From NCBI GenBank assembly GCA_018350325.1, contig JAEVLN010000008.1, positions 372,001 through 436,000 of the forward strand: a stretch of 64,000 nucleotides of DNA, given 5' to 3'. Positions 34,284-47,600 of the stretch are shown in pieces; position 1 is the stretch's first letter; every line of letters begins with the position of its first letter. Source of the DNA: Globodera rostochiensis (taxonomy: Eukaryota; Nematoda; Chromadorea; Rhabditida; Heteroderidae). The notes below the pieces were generated by a model. The model was not told the origin of the DNA, searched no databases, and was given only the letters and a program-made list of their open reading frames with translations. The position numbers and the translations under genes are program-made.

Positions 34284-35115
34284 TAGAGACCGGTCGAGAC
34301 GAGATCTCGTCTCGAATCTCGAAAAATCTCGACGAGATTCTCGAGAAATCTCGTCTCGACATCTCGTCTCGAATAAAACTGAATTTTCGAGATTTTTCGA
34401 GATCCGAGATTTTTTCGAGAATTTCGTCTCGAGTCTCGCTCGAAAGAAGCTCGAATCTTGATCTCGACTCCAAAAATTTTTCACAAAAACAATGCTTTTC
34501 TTAACAAAGATTTCCAATTTTTGTAAAAAATTCCCCCGGCGGCGCCTGTCGGCACCGCCGGACATACTCCATTTTGGCTGCAAATCTCTTAACAAATTGA
34601 GTTAAAAATTCAAAATGTTCTCGGCGGCGCCTATCGGCACCGCCGAACCTCCTCTCACTCCCAAAAGTGAATAAAAATTCTCAAAAACTATTTTTGAAAA
34701 ATTTCATAAAAAATTCTAACAATTTTCTCGCTGGCTCTTTCATACCCCACTAATAGGTCAAGCCCAGCGCGGCAGACAGCACATGGTCAGACACTAAGAC
34801 CCTCACCATTGAATTTTCTTTTGATTTTCAAAACCTTGGAACACAGGCTAACACTTACATTCCGTGACTTTGCAGACATGCTTCTAGTGCTCCCTTCTTA
34901 CCCCTACAAAATATGGTGGAGTTTCTGAGAATTTTGAAAAAAAAAATTATATTTGCATCAAGATCTCGAATCTCGACTGTTCCGGGTCGAGATTTTTCGA
35001 GAATCTCGTCTCGACATCTCGTCTCGACTAAAATGAGCTTCACGAGATTTTTCGAGATCCGAGATTTTTTTTTTTCGAGAATCTCGTCTCGCTCGAAGCT
35101 CAAGTCCGGTCTCTA
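34284..35115. mobile_element. Non-autonomous hAT-like element, 832 bp (TAGAGACCGG ends)
   Basis: Terminal repeats TAGAGACCGG / CCGGTCTCTA with the 8-bp duplication GTTTTAAT (34276-34283, 35116-35123). Both ends carry mirrored GAGATCTCGTCTCGA phrases. Two GC hairpin modules lie at 34536-34562 and 34618-34646. Same family as 12832-13263. Confidence 0.9.
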
Positions 35116-35351
35116 GTTTTAATTAGGCTATTTGGTGACTATTTTGAAGTTTTAAGAGATTTTTTTGGCTGATTATTTGAAAAATTTGGTCCCTAATTAT
35201 AAGAGATTTGGTCTAAGCATTGATTGTTTAAAGCGCATTTTTTGAATTTTATCGTTTGTTTACAAATATTTTGAGTTTGTTGTAAAAAACGCAATCGGTA
35301 AATATTTTTAGTCATATAAAACAGTAAAATTGATGCGGCAAATCAAATTTC

Positions 35352-35570
35352 AACTCACCTAAACCTAAATTCCCCGGTGTTTGTCGTCCGCCGTCTCCAA
35401 GGTCATTCCCCAAATTTTTGGGCTTGTGATTGGTGGCGGCCGATGAGTCTTGAATTTTCACTTTTTCATCGGCGACGATTCCCGCAGAAGTTTGACCGCC
35501 AACAGCGCCGAGCTGTGGCTTTATCGATCCCAAAGCTCAAATTGACTTTTTTGCTCCCCATTTTTTTGGG
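35352..35570 (-). CDS. Possible exon of an unrecognised minus-strand gene
   Basis: An open minus-strand frame reads SIKPQLGAVGGQTSAGIVAD, then SSAATNHKPKNLGNDLGDGG and RQTPGNLGLG, and stops being open at a GTGAGT donor-like site near 35357. It is low-complexity, hydrophilic and lacks a recognisable domain. It lies just upstream of the divergent secreted gene at 35634. It may be a real exon or chance. Confidence 0.2.
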
Positions 35571-35633
35571 CTAAAAAATTTCAAAAAATTCCTCTCAAAT
35601 CATTCATTTAAAGGCATTTTTGAGCTTTTTAAA

Positions 35634-38600
35634 ATGGAATTTGCAATTTTATTACTGATTTTCTGCACTTTTGCGTGGGTTGTTGTTACTGAATCGGCAA
35701 ACCCGCATGCCGTGGTTACAAATAAGCTATTGCACAAGAATGGTCTCAAAGGTTAATAAGCAAAATATAATTCCTGTGAGAATTTTTTGGATTATTAATT
35801 TAATAAAATAGCAAATTAAGGCTTAAAGCTCCGATTTAAAATGCAAGTAATCATTATTTATGCATTTAAATTTCAGAATTTACCGTATCAAAGAGCATCA
35901 AAGGCGATGACTGTGCCTGTTCCTGCCTTTGCGCGAGTCCAAAATCATTTGATGCCATTGCCGAATTGCGCAATAATGTTGGCCCAAACTCCAACATATT
36001 GAGCAAACTGATTCAACCAACAGTGAAATGTACACAAAAATTCGGGGGATTTTTTAAATTTAGTTTAAATTTAGCTTTTCAAATCGCCAAAGAAATTCAT
36101 GGCAACATTTGCAAATGCTCTTGCGCCTGCACAGAACGGAAAGAAGCGGCGGCGGAAAACGACAATTTGGCCCAGCAAAACTCCGTTCAGGAAGCAAATG
36201 ACCCGGATGTTCATTGGACAGAAGCAGCACCGAATAAATTGACTTCCTCGAGCACTTCGACCAAATCGAAAGAAACAACTTCAGACAGTTCAACAACCAT
36301 CACTTTAACTGGCTCATTTTCAACCAGTACAACATCTACAAGTTTAACTGACTTCACCGCAATATCCACCACTTCGACAGGCTCAACTCCAACCAGCACA
36401 ACTCAAACCAGCACAATATCTACCACTTCAACAAGCTCAACTCCAACCAGCACAACAACTTCAACAGCTTCAACCCCAACCAGTACAACATCCACCACTT
36501 CAACAGGCTCAACTCCAACCAGCACAACATCCACCACTTTAACAGCTTCAACTCCAACCAGTACAACATCCACCACTTCAACAGGCTCAACTCCAACTAG
36601 CACAACATCCACCACTTCAACAGCTTCAACTCCAACCAGTACAACATCCACCAATTCAACAGGCTCAACTCCAACCAGCACAACATCCACCACTTTAACA
36701 GCTTCAACTCCAACCAGTACAACATCCACCACTTCAACAGGCTCAACTCCAACTAGCACAACATCCACCACTTCAACAGCTTCAACTCCAACCAGTACAA
36801 CATCCACCAATTCAACAGGCTCAACTCCAACTAGCACAACATCCACCACTTCAACAGCTTCAACTCTAACCAGTACAACATCCACCACCTCAACTCCAAC
36901 CAGCACAACATCCACCACTTTAACAGGCTCAACAGCCACCACCTCAATTGGTTCATCTTCAACCAGTACATCATCAACAAGTTCAATTGATTTAGCCGCA
37001 ACGTCCACTACTTCAACAGGCACATCTCCAACCAGCACTACATCCACCACATCAACAGGCTTTACAACAAGTTCAGCTTCTACTGGCTCATCTCCAACCA
37101 GCTCAACATTCAGCTCATCCAATCATAACGTCTCGCACTTCGCAACACATTTATCTCCACAACTTGCAAGGAATGCGATCATTACAACCGATTCGCTGAA
37201 TGATTTCGACAGGGCTTTGGTTGAGAATCCACCGAATGTGGAAAATGACGATGAACCACAACGAGCAGCGACAGTAGCAGAACCGCCGGTGGTGGACCCC
37301 ATTTTCAGAGCGAAAGTGGCAAATTTGTTGAACAGGCTTAAAATGCAATTGTATCGCTTGCGGGAAGAGGAAAAGCAAAGGATGAAGGGCAAAGAGGGCA
37401 AAACGTTTGCCTCGAAAGCAATGAATGACGGAAATGGAAGCGCCGTTATGAACAACCTTAATGGAACAATCGTAGAAAATGTGTCAAATGGCAAAATGAT
37501 GCTTGACGGACAGCTGAGTACGAGGAAGGACTACAGTAATAGGACCACAGTAGTCGAAGGAAACAATGGAACTACAGTAATGGAAGACGGCAATTTGACT
37601 ACGATAATGGAATTCAAAAATGGAACAGCTTTAAATGGCAATGCCATGTTAGCTCTTGATCAAAACTTGGCAACCTTGATCAATGACAATGGCACAACTA
37701 CAGTAAGGGAAGAAGACATTGTGTTTAATAATAAAACCACATCGGTGGAGAATGCTGAACCGTCCCCTGATCAGAAAGATGACGACGACACCAACTCTTT
37801 TGAAAAGACAACACAACCAACTTCCACCGTAGCAGTGACAAATGCACCTTCGGTTAAAACTGAGCAAAAGTTTAACATTTCTACAGTAACCGATGAATCG
37901 TACAATTACGACGTTTCTACTGTAACCAATGAACCGGACAAATACAACGTTTCTACTGTAACCAATGAACCGGACAAATACAACGTTTCTACTGTAACCA
38001 ATGAACCGGACAAATACAACGTTTCTACTGTAACCAATGAACCGGACAAATACAACGTTTCTACTGTAACCAATGAACCGGACAAATACAACGTTTCTAC
38101 TGTAACCAATGAACCGGACAAATACAACGTTTCTACTGTAACCAATGAACCGGACAAATTCAACGTTTCTACAGTAACGGATGGACCGGACAAATTCAAC
38201 GTTTCTACACTAACTGATGAGTCGGACAAATTCAACGTTTCTACAGTAACCAATGAACCGGACAAATTCAACGTTTCTACAGTAACGGATGGACCGGACA
38301 AATTCAACGTTTCTACACTAACTGATGAGCCGGACAAATTCAACGTTTCTACAGTAACGGATGGACCGGACAAACACAACATTCCTACCGTAACCGATGA
38401 ACCGGACAAATTCAACAGTTCTACAGTAACGGATGGACCGGATAAACACAACATTCCTACCGTAACCGATGAACCGGACAAATTCAACAGTTCTACAGTA
38501 ACGGATGGACCGGACAAACACAACATTCCTACCGTAACCGATGAACCGGACAAATTCAACATTTCAACAGATGAAGCATCGGCAGATAATGCCACAACAA

Positions 38601-41057
38601 CCGAAACCACATTTTCACCGGCATTCAAAGCTCGTGTGGCCAACCTCCTTAACCGATTAAAGGAGCAATTGAACAAAATGCAAGAATTGCAAAAGCAAAG
38701 CAATGCGATGGTTCAAAGTCAGATAAAATTAAACAAATTAAATCTTTGTAAAATTTAACCGTCTCTATTCGTGTCAATAAAATATATTTTTATATACATA
38801 TTAGGCTTTAAAAACGGAAAAGCGACGGAAGACGAATTACGCTCGGCGCCTTCAACGACATCGGCACGAACAACGACAGCACCAACGACAACACTAACGA
38901 TGGCACTAACGACTGCACCAACAACGACAGCACCAACAACGACATCGACAGCACCAACAACGACATCGACAGCACCAACAACGACATCGACAGCGCCAAC
39001 AACGACATCGACAGCACCAACAACGACATCGACAGCACCAACAACGACATCGACAGCACCAACAACGACATCGACAGCACCAACAACGACATCGACAGCA
39101 CCAACAACGACATCGACAGCACCAACAACGACATCGACAGCACCAACAACGACATCGACAGCACCAACAACGACATCGACAGCACCAACAACGACATCGA
39201 CAGCACCAACAACGACATCGACAGCACCAACAACGACATCGACAGCACCAACGACAACAGCACGAACAATGAACACAACGGAAATGTTGAAAGGTCTAGT
39301 CGCAATAAAACCAATGGAAAATTGGGTTAAAAAACTTAAGAATGCAAAGAAAATATTTATTTATTTGAACAGAAAAAATACCGACGGAAATGCAAAATTT
39401 GAACGGAAATGTGTCGAAGAATGTCGAAGATAAAGAATTTTCAAGCTTTGTCACGGAGGCCCCTGCTGAAATTGAATTTATGGAAGCCGAAAAAATAGTC
39501 AAAACGCCATCGAGTAAGCAAAAATTGCTTTGTCTATTTTGCCTCGAAAAGACAAATAAAAAATTCTTTTAGTGAATTTTTCACAAAAAGTGCCATTTTC
39601 GACTGCTAAAAAAATTGGGAAAAAGTCGCGTCACCATAATCGACCAAAGGGCACCGACGAAAAACTGTTCCCATTGCCAAATGACTTTCTGATTAATGAT
39701 TCGCCTGTGGAAGACGAAAACAAAGCCGAGGGACGCGTTATTTTACTTCCCGCACCGCCGCAAGGGAGGTCGGACGAATTTTATAAATTCCGCAAAATTC
39801 AAATCATTTCACAACTGTCTCCAGTTTCTGTTAAAAATAATCTTCTCAAAATATGAATTATAATTAAGTTAATCAGAATATTTTTAAAAATAAAAAATTT
39901 CTTTATTTTTAATACAGTTTTTTTAGATTCGAACCGAGCAGACGGAGTGACAATGCTCAAATTTTAGTTCCAGATAATAAAAATGAAACGGATTTAAGCA
40001 GAAATTCTGATGCTTTGGCTGATTCTTTTTCTCATCAGCAGAAGGCAACGTTAAACAAAAATAATTTTGGTAGAATTGGGGGGGAGGGGTATTAAATTAT
40101 GAGAAATTCCAGACTTATAATTTTATTAATACCAAAATATAAACTGAGCCTTAAAATAATTTATTTTCCAAAGATTTTTTGTTGCAAAACGTCACCAGCC
40201 AACCATCACACAACAATACAATTACCAACACAGCAACAGCAACACCAATTGTTGGTGATGTCACCAGAAAAGTGCATTCAGCAGTGCCAATGATGATTGA
40301 ACGGCTTGAACTTGTGTGGATTTCGATTTTTACTAATAATTGAAAAGTTTTAATTAAAAAAATTTAATAGCCTGAAAAGTTGGTTGAACTGTTGACTAAG
40401 TCGCAGATTCATTGCCTAACCTTTCTTTTTGAGGCGAGAAAGTTGCGTGAAGAGCAGGTGAAGCTGGAAATGTTGGAAGCAATTCGGCACGAACAGCTCG
40501 GCACAGATGATCCGGACCCTCACTGTAAGCCGTTTTTTAATTTATTTTTGCCGTTTTTTGATTCGTTGTAATGATAATAAATTGAGCCTTTTAAATAGTG
40601 GAGGAACGAAGACGCGAAATTGAGAACAAATTGGCACAGCTCGCACAATCGGAACGCATACACCGGGAAATGTTGGCACACAACCAGCACCAACAAGAAA
40701 CAGAAAAGGTTGTCGTTGGGCAGTCAGTCCCCTGGGGTGCCTTCCGTTTGTTTCCTTCTTTTTTGGGTATTAAAATATAAATCCCAGAAATTGGTTAAGC
40801 TAATTCAATAAAAATACCGAAAATTAAAAATTTCCGTCATAAAATTTAAGGGCACTTTCGTTTCTGAACTTGGCTCTTCGGGGACTTTCCCCGCCTCCGC
40901 CACAGTGCCATGCGCCCCAATGCGACGGTTCATTCGTTTGTTTCGTGTCGATAATCCCCGGCAATGGATTCGTCAAAATTGCCAATTGGCCAAACGCCAT
41001 TTTCCTAATGCGAGTTGTGTTCAGGTTGAGGCATTGTTGAGCAAATGTGTCCAGTGA
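35634..41057 (+). CDS. Secreted mucin-like repeat protein, multi-exon
   Basis: Exon 1 (35634-35751) encodes a signal peptide (MEFAILLLIFCTFAWVVVTE). Exon 2 (35877-38747) encodes a cysteine cluster (CACSCLC and CKCSCAC), a Ser/Thr-Pro mucin array, a coiled-coil motif FRAKVANLLNRLKMQL, N-glycosylation-rich sequence, then about 18 copies of a 12-residue NVSTVTNEPDKY-type unit, and a second motif FKARVANLLNRLKEQL. Exon 3 (from 38805) adds a TSTAPTT array. Further candidate exons: about 39372-39510, 39571-39850, 39915-40080, 40376-40523, 40600-40707 (coiled coil EERRREIENKLAQLAQSE) and 40851-41057 (FRVDNPRQWIRQNCQLAKRH, stop). An AATAAA after exon 2 allows an alternative short form. Splicing beyond exon 3 is uncertain. 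Function unknown; probably an extracellular, heavily glycosylated protein. Confidence 0.6.
36440..36935 (+). repeat. 60-bp coding array (STTSTGSTPTSTTST-type)
   Basis: Tandem 60-bp (20-residue) units alternating TGSTPTSTTSTT and TASTPTSTTST inside exon 2 of the mucin-like gene. Units are near-identical, so copy number is probably unstable. Confidence 0.9.
37860..38570 (+). repeat. 36-bp coding array (NVSTVTNEPDKY-type)
   Basis: About 18-19 units of 36 bp. The first run is near identical (NEPDKY). Later units vary as DGPDKF, DESDKF and DEPDKF/HNIPTV. Most units keep an N-x-S/T site. Confidence 0.92.
38925..39255 (+). repeat. 21-bp coding array (TSTAPTT)
   Basis: About 15 almost perfect copies of a 21-bp unit (ACATCGACAGCACCAAC plus AACG) in exon 3 of the mucin-like gene. 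Confidence 0.95.
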
Positions 41058-41675
41058 ATTAATTAAGTTAATTTGTTTTTCAATTTTATCATTAAATTTC
41101 TATTTTGTAAATAAAATTTCTTTAATAAATGACCAAATTAAAAGACCTAAATTTTAATGAACAAAATTAAAGGTTGGATTTTATAAAATACACTCAATTA
41201 AAGAAATAAAATTGAATGATGAGAGCACATCCATTTTAAATAAAAAAAAGAAAGAAAATATATATTTTTGGAAATAAATTATATTTAACGCAAATTTTTA
41301 AAAAAAGAATGTTTAAGCCAATTTGAAATTCGCAATCTTTCGAGGTTTGATTTATATCGCCATAAGAATATTTAAAATTGACTTTTTTTAAAGCAACAAA
41401 CATTTTGTCATCTTATGTTTTACAGGAAGCTTTTTATTCTGTAAAATCAATTTAAATCAATTATTACTCACTAAATTGCCAACAATTATTGAAAAGAAAA
41501 AATTCTTACCATTCAATGAAAAAAATAAAATGTTTCCAAAATAAATTTGAAGTGCCAACTTCAGTAAGAAACATTGAAATTTGTTTTTTTTTCATCATCA
41601 GTTTCCCATACTAGATTCGACTCCGATTCCTGAATCGGCACTTTTCATGTTGTTTTTTTGAAGCGTTCTTAAAAA
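41058..41675. other. Intergenic AT-rich stretch
   Basis: No ORF, RNA or repeat family identified. It presumably holds the 3' end of the mucin-like gene and the promoter of the next. Confidence 0.6.
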
Positions 41676-44600
41676 ATGAATTATTATAAGCTAATTTTCT
41701 ATCTATTAACCCATTTAATTGCTTCTATTTGTGCTCAAGAGCAAAAGACACTCTATGGTAATTTTACATTTTATTGAGCGGATTAAATATTGACAATTAG
41801 TAACACGTCTTAAATTCATTCAACATTTAAACTAAATCATCTCAAATATTTTAAGGCATTGAAGTATCAAAAATTGAGGAACATTATTTACGCTTATTAT
41901 TTGATCAAACTTTGGTGGGTGAAGAAGAACAACAGAAGCTTGGGCTTCAGTTGAGCGCCGTCCAAGCTCATTTGGAAGTTGAAAAGCATTTGAAACTGTT
42001 CCAAAAGTCGAGTGGTGGCAAGAACAAAATGATCAAAATTGCATTAATTACAGAATTCAAAAAAATTGATGCAAAAAATGATAAAATTTCGAATATTAGT
42101 TTGTGCCATCTTTGGAATTTTTTGCTCCGTATTGAAGTGTTAAAAGGAAAAAATGCATCGAAATTAGACAAATCTTTTTGGGATGAATGGAACAAAAAGT
42201 AAAATAAAAATTGTTTTTTTGGGTAAATAAATGTTTTTATAGGTACGATTGCCATCTGTTGGGAGAGCAATTCATTAAGGAAATAAATTCGGAAAATTTT
42301 ACAATATTAGTGAGACAACTCAATAAATTTCTGTCGGCTTGCCATTTACAATATTTGGACAAATTGTTGGGGGAGCGGGAAAAGCGAAAGCATTCAAATT
42401 TTAAACAAATTTTTGAAATCAAAAAAATGGAAGATGAAAGTGAACTGTCGCATCGGTTCAAAGTGTTGAACGCACAAAATCAATTTGGCCCGATCAAACG
42501 GGCCAAAAATATAATGTGCAAATATCTAATGGACCAGCACACCGTGGACAAACTGGAAATGAACAATCCCATTTTGTTTGCTTTAGGTACACAACAGTAA
42601 TATTTTTATAATACCGTAAACCCCCCCCCCCCTAAAAAATGTTTAGTTCCGCCGGGACCGGGACCAACCGGGACTAATGTACACCGGCTCCCGGAAAATG
42701 CGACACCAGAAAATGCGACACCGGAAAATCCGACACTAGAAAATGCGACACCAAGCAGAAAATGCGACACCAAGCAGAAAATGCGACACCGGAAAAAAAT
42801 TCGACACCGACAGAAAATGCGACACTGGAAAATGCGACATTAGGAAAATACGACACTGGAATATGCGACACTAATTTGAAAGAAAATTTTTGAAAATTAA
42901 GGAAAACCAATTTTTTAAGTAACACCAAAGCCGGATAGAATAACTCGGGGAAAGTTAGAGACTTAGGGATTAATTAGGCTTAGGCCTAAGCCACCCTAGG
43001 CTTAGGCTTAGGCAAAAAATAGTGGACCCGCCCTCCGTCTCTGCTTGACGTGTTGTTATGGGGTTTTCATCTGTCGTTTGCTGGTGCAGTTGCATTTGGC
43101 CCTTAGAACCATTAATAGCCACCGGCAAACTTGCCGATTCGTGAACGCGCGGGTGCCGATGCGTTTCGTTAGCATTGCGTCCAAATTTATATTTCCCCTG
43201 GTCATTATTGCAATTGTTTTATATAAGGATACCAATTACATATATTATTTATTAAAAATTAATAGAAAAATAAGTTTTAAAAATTTTTTCAATTTTTAAA
43301 AACATTTTCTTGATGTCATTTTCTAGTGTCGTATTTTCTAGTGTCGCATTTTCCAGTGTCGCATATTCTGGTGTCGCATTTTCAACTTTGGTGTCGCATT
43401 TTCCGGTGTCGCATTTTCGGTGTCGCATTTTCTGGTGTCGCATTTTCCGGGAGTGATGTCTGGCATCATCGAGTGACAATTTCAATCTCCGCACAAAAAA
43501 AAAGATTTTTTGAAAAAAATTCATCACATTATGTGTTTTTGCCTTAATGCTTAATTTTGCTAAAATTTTGATGAAATTCTATACAAAAATTCCAAAAAAT
43601 TTCCCTGGCGGCGCCTATCAGCACCGCCGACCCCACTCTTGGTCCCGCTCCCGGTTTTTCTGGTCCCGAAAAGTCCCAATCCCGGGTTTTCCCAAAAGTC
43701 CCGGTCCCGTACAACTTTAATCCATAATGTTCAAAAATAAATGTTTATATTAGATTTAGGGGAATAAACTGCCAATGTTTATCTCTATTTTAGTGTATAA
43801 TAAAACTTGTTTTGTTGTCCGATTCCCCTCTTTTTTTGTTCGGTTTCCCAAATTTCCATCCCAAATTGTTTTTGGTTGGTGCCAAATTTGCTTTTATATG
43901 GACTGATTAAGGCATTCGAGACGATGACTTTATGAGGCAATTGTATCGTGGAATGCTCATTCATGATGCAACAAAAGACAACGAAATGTTCATGCAAATG
44001 TCTATTTTATTTGCAAAAATAATTGCGTATTTTGCAGAAGAAAACGACGAAAGTAAATGGAATAAAAAAACATTTAAAAAATTTTGGAAAAAATTCGACA
44101 ACATTTTGGAAAAGCTCGGTCATTGGATGGAAAGACGCATTAAAATAATTTTTTTGCATGAACTCGACGACCTTTTGGAAACAATGAAAGACGAATTTGG
44201 AGTGCCGAAAACGACGAATCGATTAAAAGTGATAGTAAACGATTTTGAAAGATGTCTAATCGAACTTTATGAACAAGATGAACAATTTCGGAAGCTTTTC
44301 AATGAACAACCCGACATTGCAAACAGACTGAAGGTTTTTGCTTAACCAACGGCACTTTTATACCCTTTAATTAAGATGCACTTCGAATTTGCCGAATGTT
44401 CGGATAGTGATGAATTGCTGTGGAACAAATTCCTCGGATTATTGAAAGGTTTTAGCTTTGAACAATTCGTTTGTCTAATAAAAAAGAACGACATAAAATT
44501 AGGTTTTTTATTAAATTTTTAAACGCAAATTTGATAGCTAATTTTGGTAACAACTTTTACGAGAAAAGTTGGTAGACATAAATTATTTATATTATAATTA

Positions 44601-47600
44601 TTGTTAAGAAAACAACAAATCCTTTGGAAAAGAAATTAATACTACTTATAAGGTCGAAAATAATATTAAAAAACTGGAAATTCAAAAAGAAATGCCTGAA
44701 GCTGAGTGCTTAAAAGGTAAAAAGTTTTTTGTATAAATATTAAAAATAAATAAATAATTAATTATAATTGCAAGATCGAGATGCCATAATTGTCATGACG
44801 CTGTATATGAAGCTGCTAACTGTCGAATTCTCTGAAGATAATACAAATCAGTGCAGTTTATTGCAAACTTTGGAAGTGAATGCGACTTTGTGGTATTACA
44901 AACGGAGTTTTAAAGCATTTTTGGAATTAGCCGATTTATTGGACGATAGAAATTCGAATTTCATCAATAAAATAGAGCAGTACAAAAATAGCGGGCAAAT
45001 TTTGTTGAACCTTAACAACGATAATAAAAGAGCAAAACAATTGTGCTTGGCCTACAAATTGGCCCATGAAATTGCGACTGATCAGACATTAATCAAATTG
45101 AATTCTAAATGGAAATTGGAAATTAAAAAATTTATGAATTGCGAGCAGGAAGAAACGTCTAAATATATGGTCTTTTAAGCGTTGTTTTCTCATTATGCAA
45201 ATAAAATTTTAAAAAATTAATTTTATCTTTTAGCATTTAATTTTGGTGCCCGACAATGACGAAATCCGATGGGTGGAAATGGATTGTGACAATGAACAAA
45301 TCGTTGAAAAGTTCATAGAAGAAATGAGAAAATCTCAAAGAATTGAACAGATTCATTTCTTCGCAATTAAAAATTTGATAGAAAAAAGCGAAAAATTTAA
45401 AAATTTAATTTCTAATGGAAGCGGAGAAATAGACTTCATAAAGATAAAGCAGAATTTGCAGCACCTTGCCAATTCGCAACTAATATTAAAGTTGGAACGC
45501 ATTTTCCCAGAAATATTTCATTACGGTATTTTGTAAAATTTATACCTAAAAGCTGTTAATACAATTAGGGTTGGTTACCGACCTCCGATTCCCAAAATTG
45601 GGTCGTCCCCGATCCCGATCCCCGACATGGCAACCCCGGTCTCCCCGACTCCGCCGACCCCGACCTTTTGTCCGGATAATCCGGGTGCGATGGATTTGGA
45701 TTTGGAATTCCAAACTTCAAAAAAAAGCCGAACCGGACCCAAGTTATTCAAAATAAAAAAGAAAACAATTTTCACAGACTTCCTTCTTGCCTCTCAATAT
45801 GCCGTTCTCCTATCCAACCAATTGAGGTTCAAAAGTGGCACATTTCACGCAGAAATTTTTGAGGCTCGAATTATGACGCCAATTATGCTAACTATGCTTG
45901 GAGTGTATGAAAACAAACTGGAGAATGAAGATATTATGCCGACAACAACACGAAACATTATTTTCGCAAAAATTGCACAGATAAAAGAACATTTTTTTGA
46001 AGGCCTCAAATATGCAAAAATGGGCATTCAACGCGAAGGTGTCTGTCTGTTGCTTTCACTTACCAAATTTGTTGAACAAATTACAAAAAATAACACAAAA
46101 TCGAGAAAGAATGTTCAAAACAACAAAAACATTGCGGAATGGAAGCCCACAGAATGTGAAACGTCAATGGGCGTTAAGACGGCGATTTCGGAGCAAAGAA
46201 AGCGAATGCGATTGTACCATTTTGAAAGTTTAGAAAATGTGTTGCGTGGTGAAACATTCAAAGCTAATATCAACAAACTTGGCGGGGCGAAAGCGCGAAT
46301 TTGGAAGCTTTTGACCGATGGCACCAATTCAGAGGAAGAAGCGCGGGCCGAGCAAATTATGGCATTGTTCAGAACGCCAGAATATGTCCATGAAGGTATA
46401 AAACAGGGCTTTGTGCTTGTTTTCCGGTAAATGCTAAATCCGAGTTAACAAATAACAATTAATTTTAACCGGATTTATATTTAACTCGGGTTAAGAAGGA
46501 GTTAATCTGGGCTTTACGAACATCAACCCGGGTTCCGAACTCGAGGCAGGGTTTGAGAAATTATGGTAAATTAAATAAATTAATTATAAATTATATCACA
46601 TAATTTTTATTAGGTAATTTATTTTCATAGCAGATTTTAACTTTCTAAAATCAAATTTTATAAAAGAATGAAAATGAAAAAAAAAAATTAAAAACTTTAG
46701 TTTCATAAAAAGTGAGCTCAAATAATTTAATTTTGTTTTAGGTTAAGTTAACCCGGCTTAAATAAAGCCGGATTTAAATAGATGTTAACCCGGCTATTTA
46801 ACCCGAAGACGAGCACAAGGCCCCAAGACAGAACGGAGCAAAATCGGAGTTATTTTACTTTGAAAATGTTTTTTTGAAATTTCTTTACAATTCGTTAGTT
46901 TAACACTAAAAAAATATATGAATTTCTAACTGAAAATTACTTTAAAAGTTCAAAAAAATCTTTGTGTGGGAGGCGCTTAGTGTTTCACAAAACTTTTCTT
47001 CGGCTAATAAAGACTAAATAATTGCAGCATTTTTTAACGCGCCTCTGGACGAATTCTATGAAGAAGCAATGACTCAAAGCATTGAGGCCCATCGACGTTA
47101 TGGCCTTATGAAGGCGGACATTGTCGTGTTCGCTCGATGGGTCGAGTTGAAGGTGTTGGAGAAGAATGATGAAACGAATATTTTGAGCGAATTTTGGAAT
47201 TTGAATAAATATTCTTTTTCGGAATTGTACGACAGAGTTTTGGACGGTGACCCGTCGGAAATGAATTTACACGCCATAGAATTTGTGGGTTTAATGCGTG
47301 AACATGGAGAAAAAGTGTTGGATTGCTTGGCAATTAATTTGAACGACTCGAAAATGGAGGAAAAAGTCAATAAACTCCGCGCAAAAACTGATGGCGTAAC
47401 TTACGAATGTTGGCTAAAAAATTTACACTACGAAACAATGACAAAGCTAATAATTGAAGATGGCCGAGTGAAAAGAAAGTTTCAGAAAAGTCCGTCCGTT
47501 CACTTTTAAACAGGGCTCGCAAATCTGAGGTTTTAGCCTCCTTTTGTGGCTTTTTGATAGTCCGATGAGGCTAAACCTTCACAATTCAACAATACTTTCC

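Noticed and set aside
36403..39276. Long minus-strand ORFs of VVLVGVEPVEVVD, TVETLNLSGS and VVGAVDV repeats
   Set aside because: Mirror frames of the three coding arrays in the secreted mucin-like gene; codon periodicity and the signal peptide support the plus strand.
42978..43015. A true internal telomere or chromosome-end fusion
   Set aside because: Only two or three degenerate TTAGGC-like units, repeated in the core of several foldback elements; better explained as element sequence.
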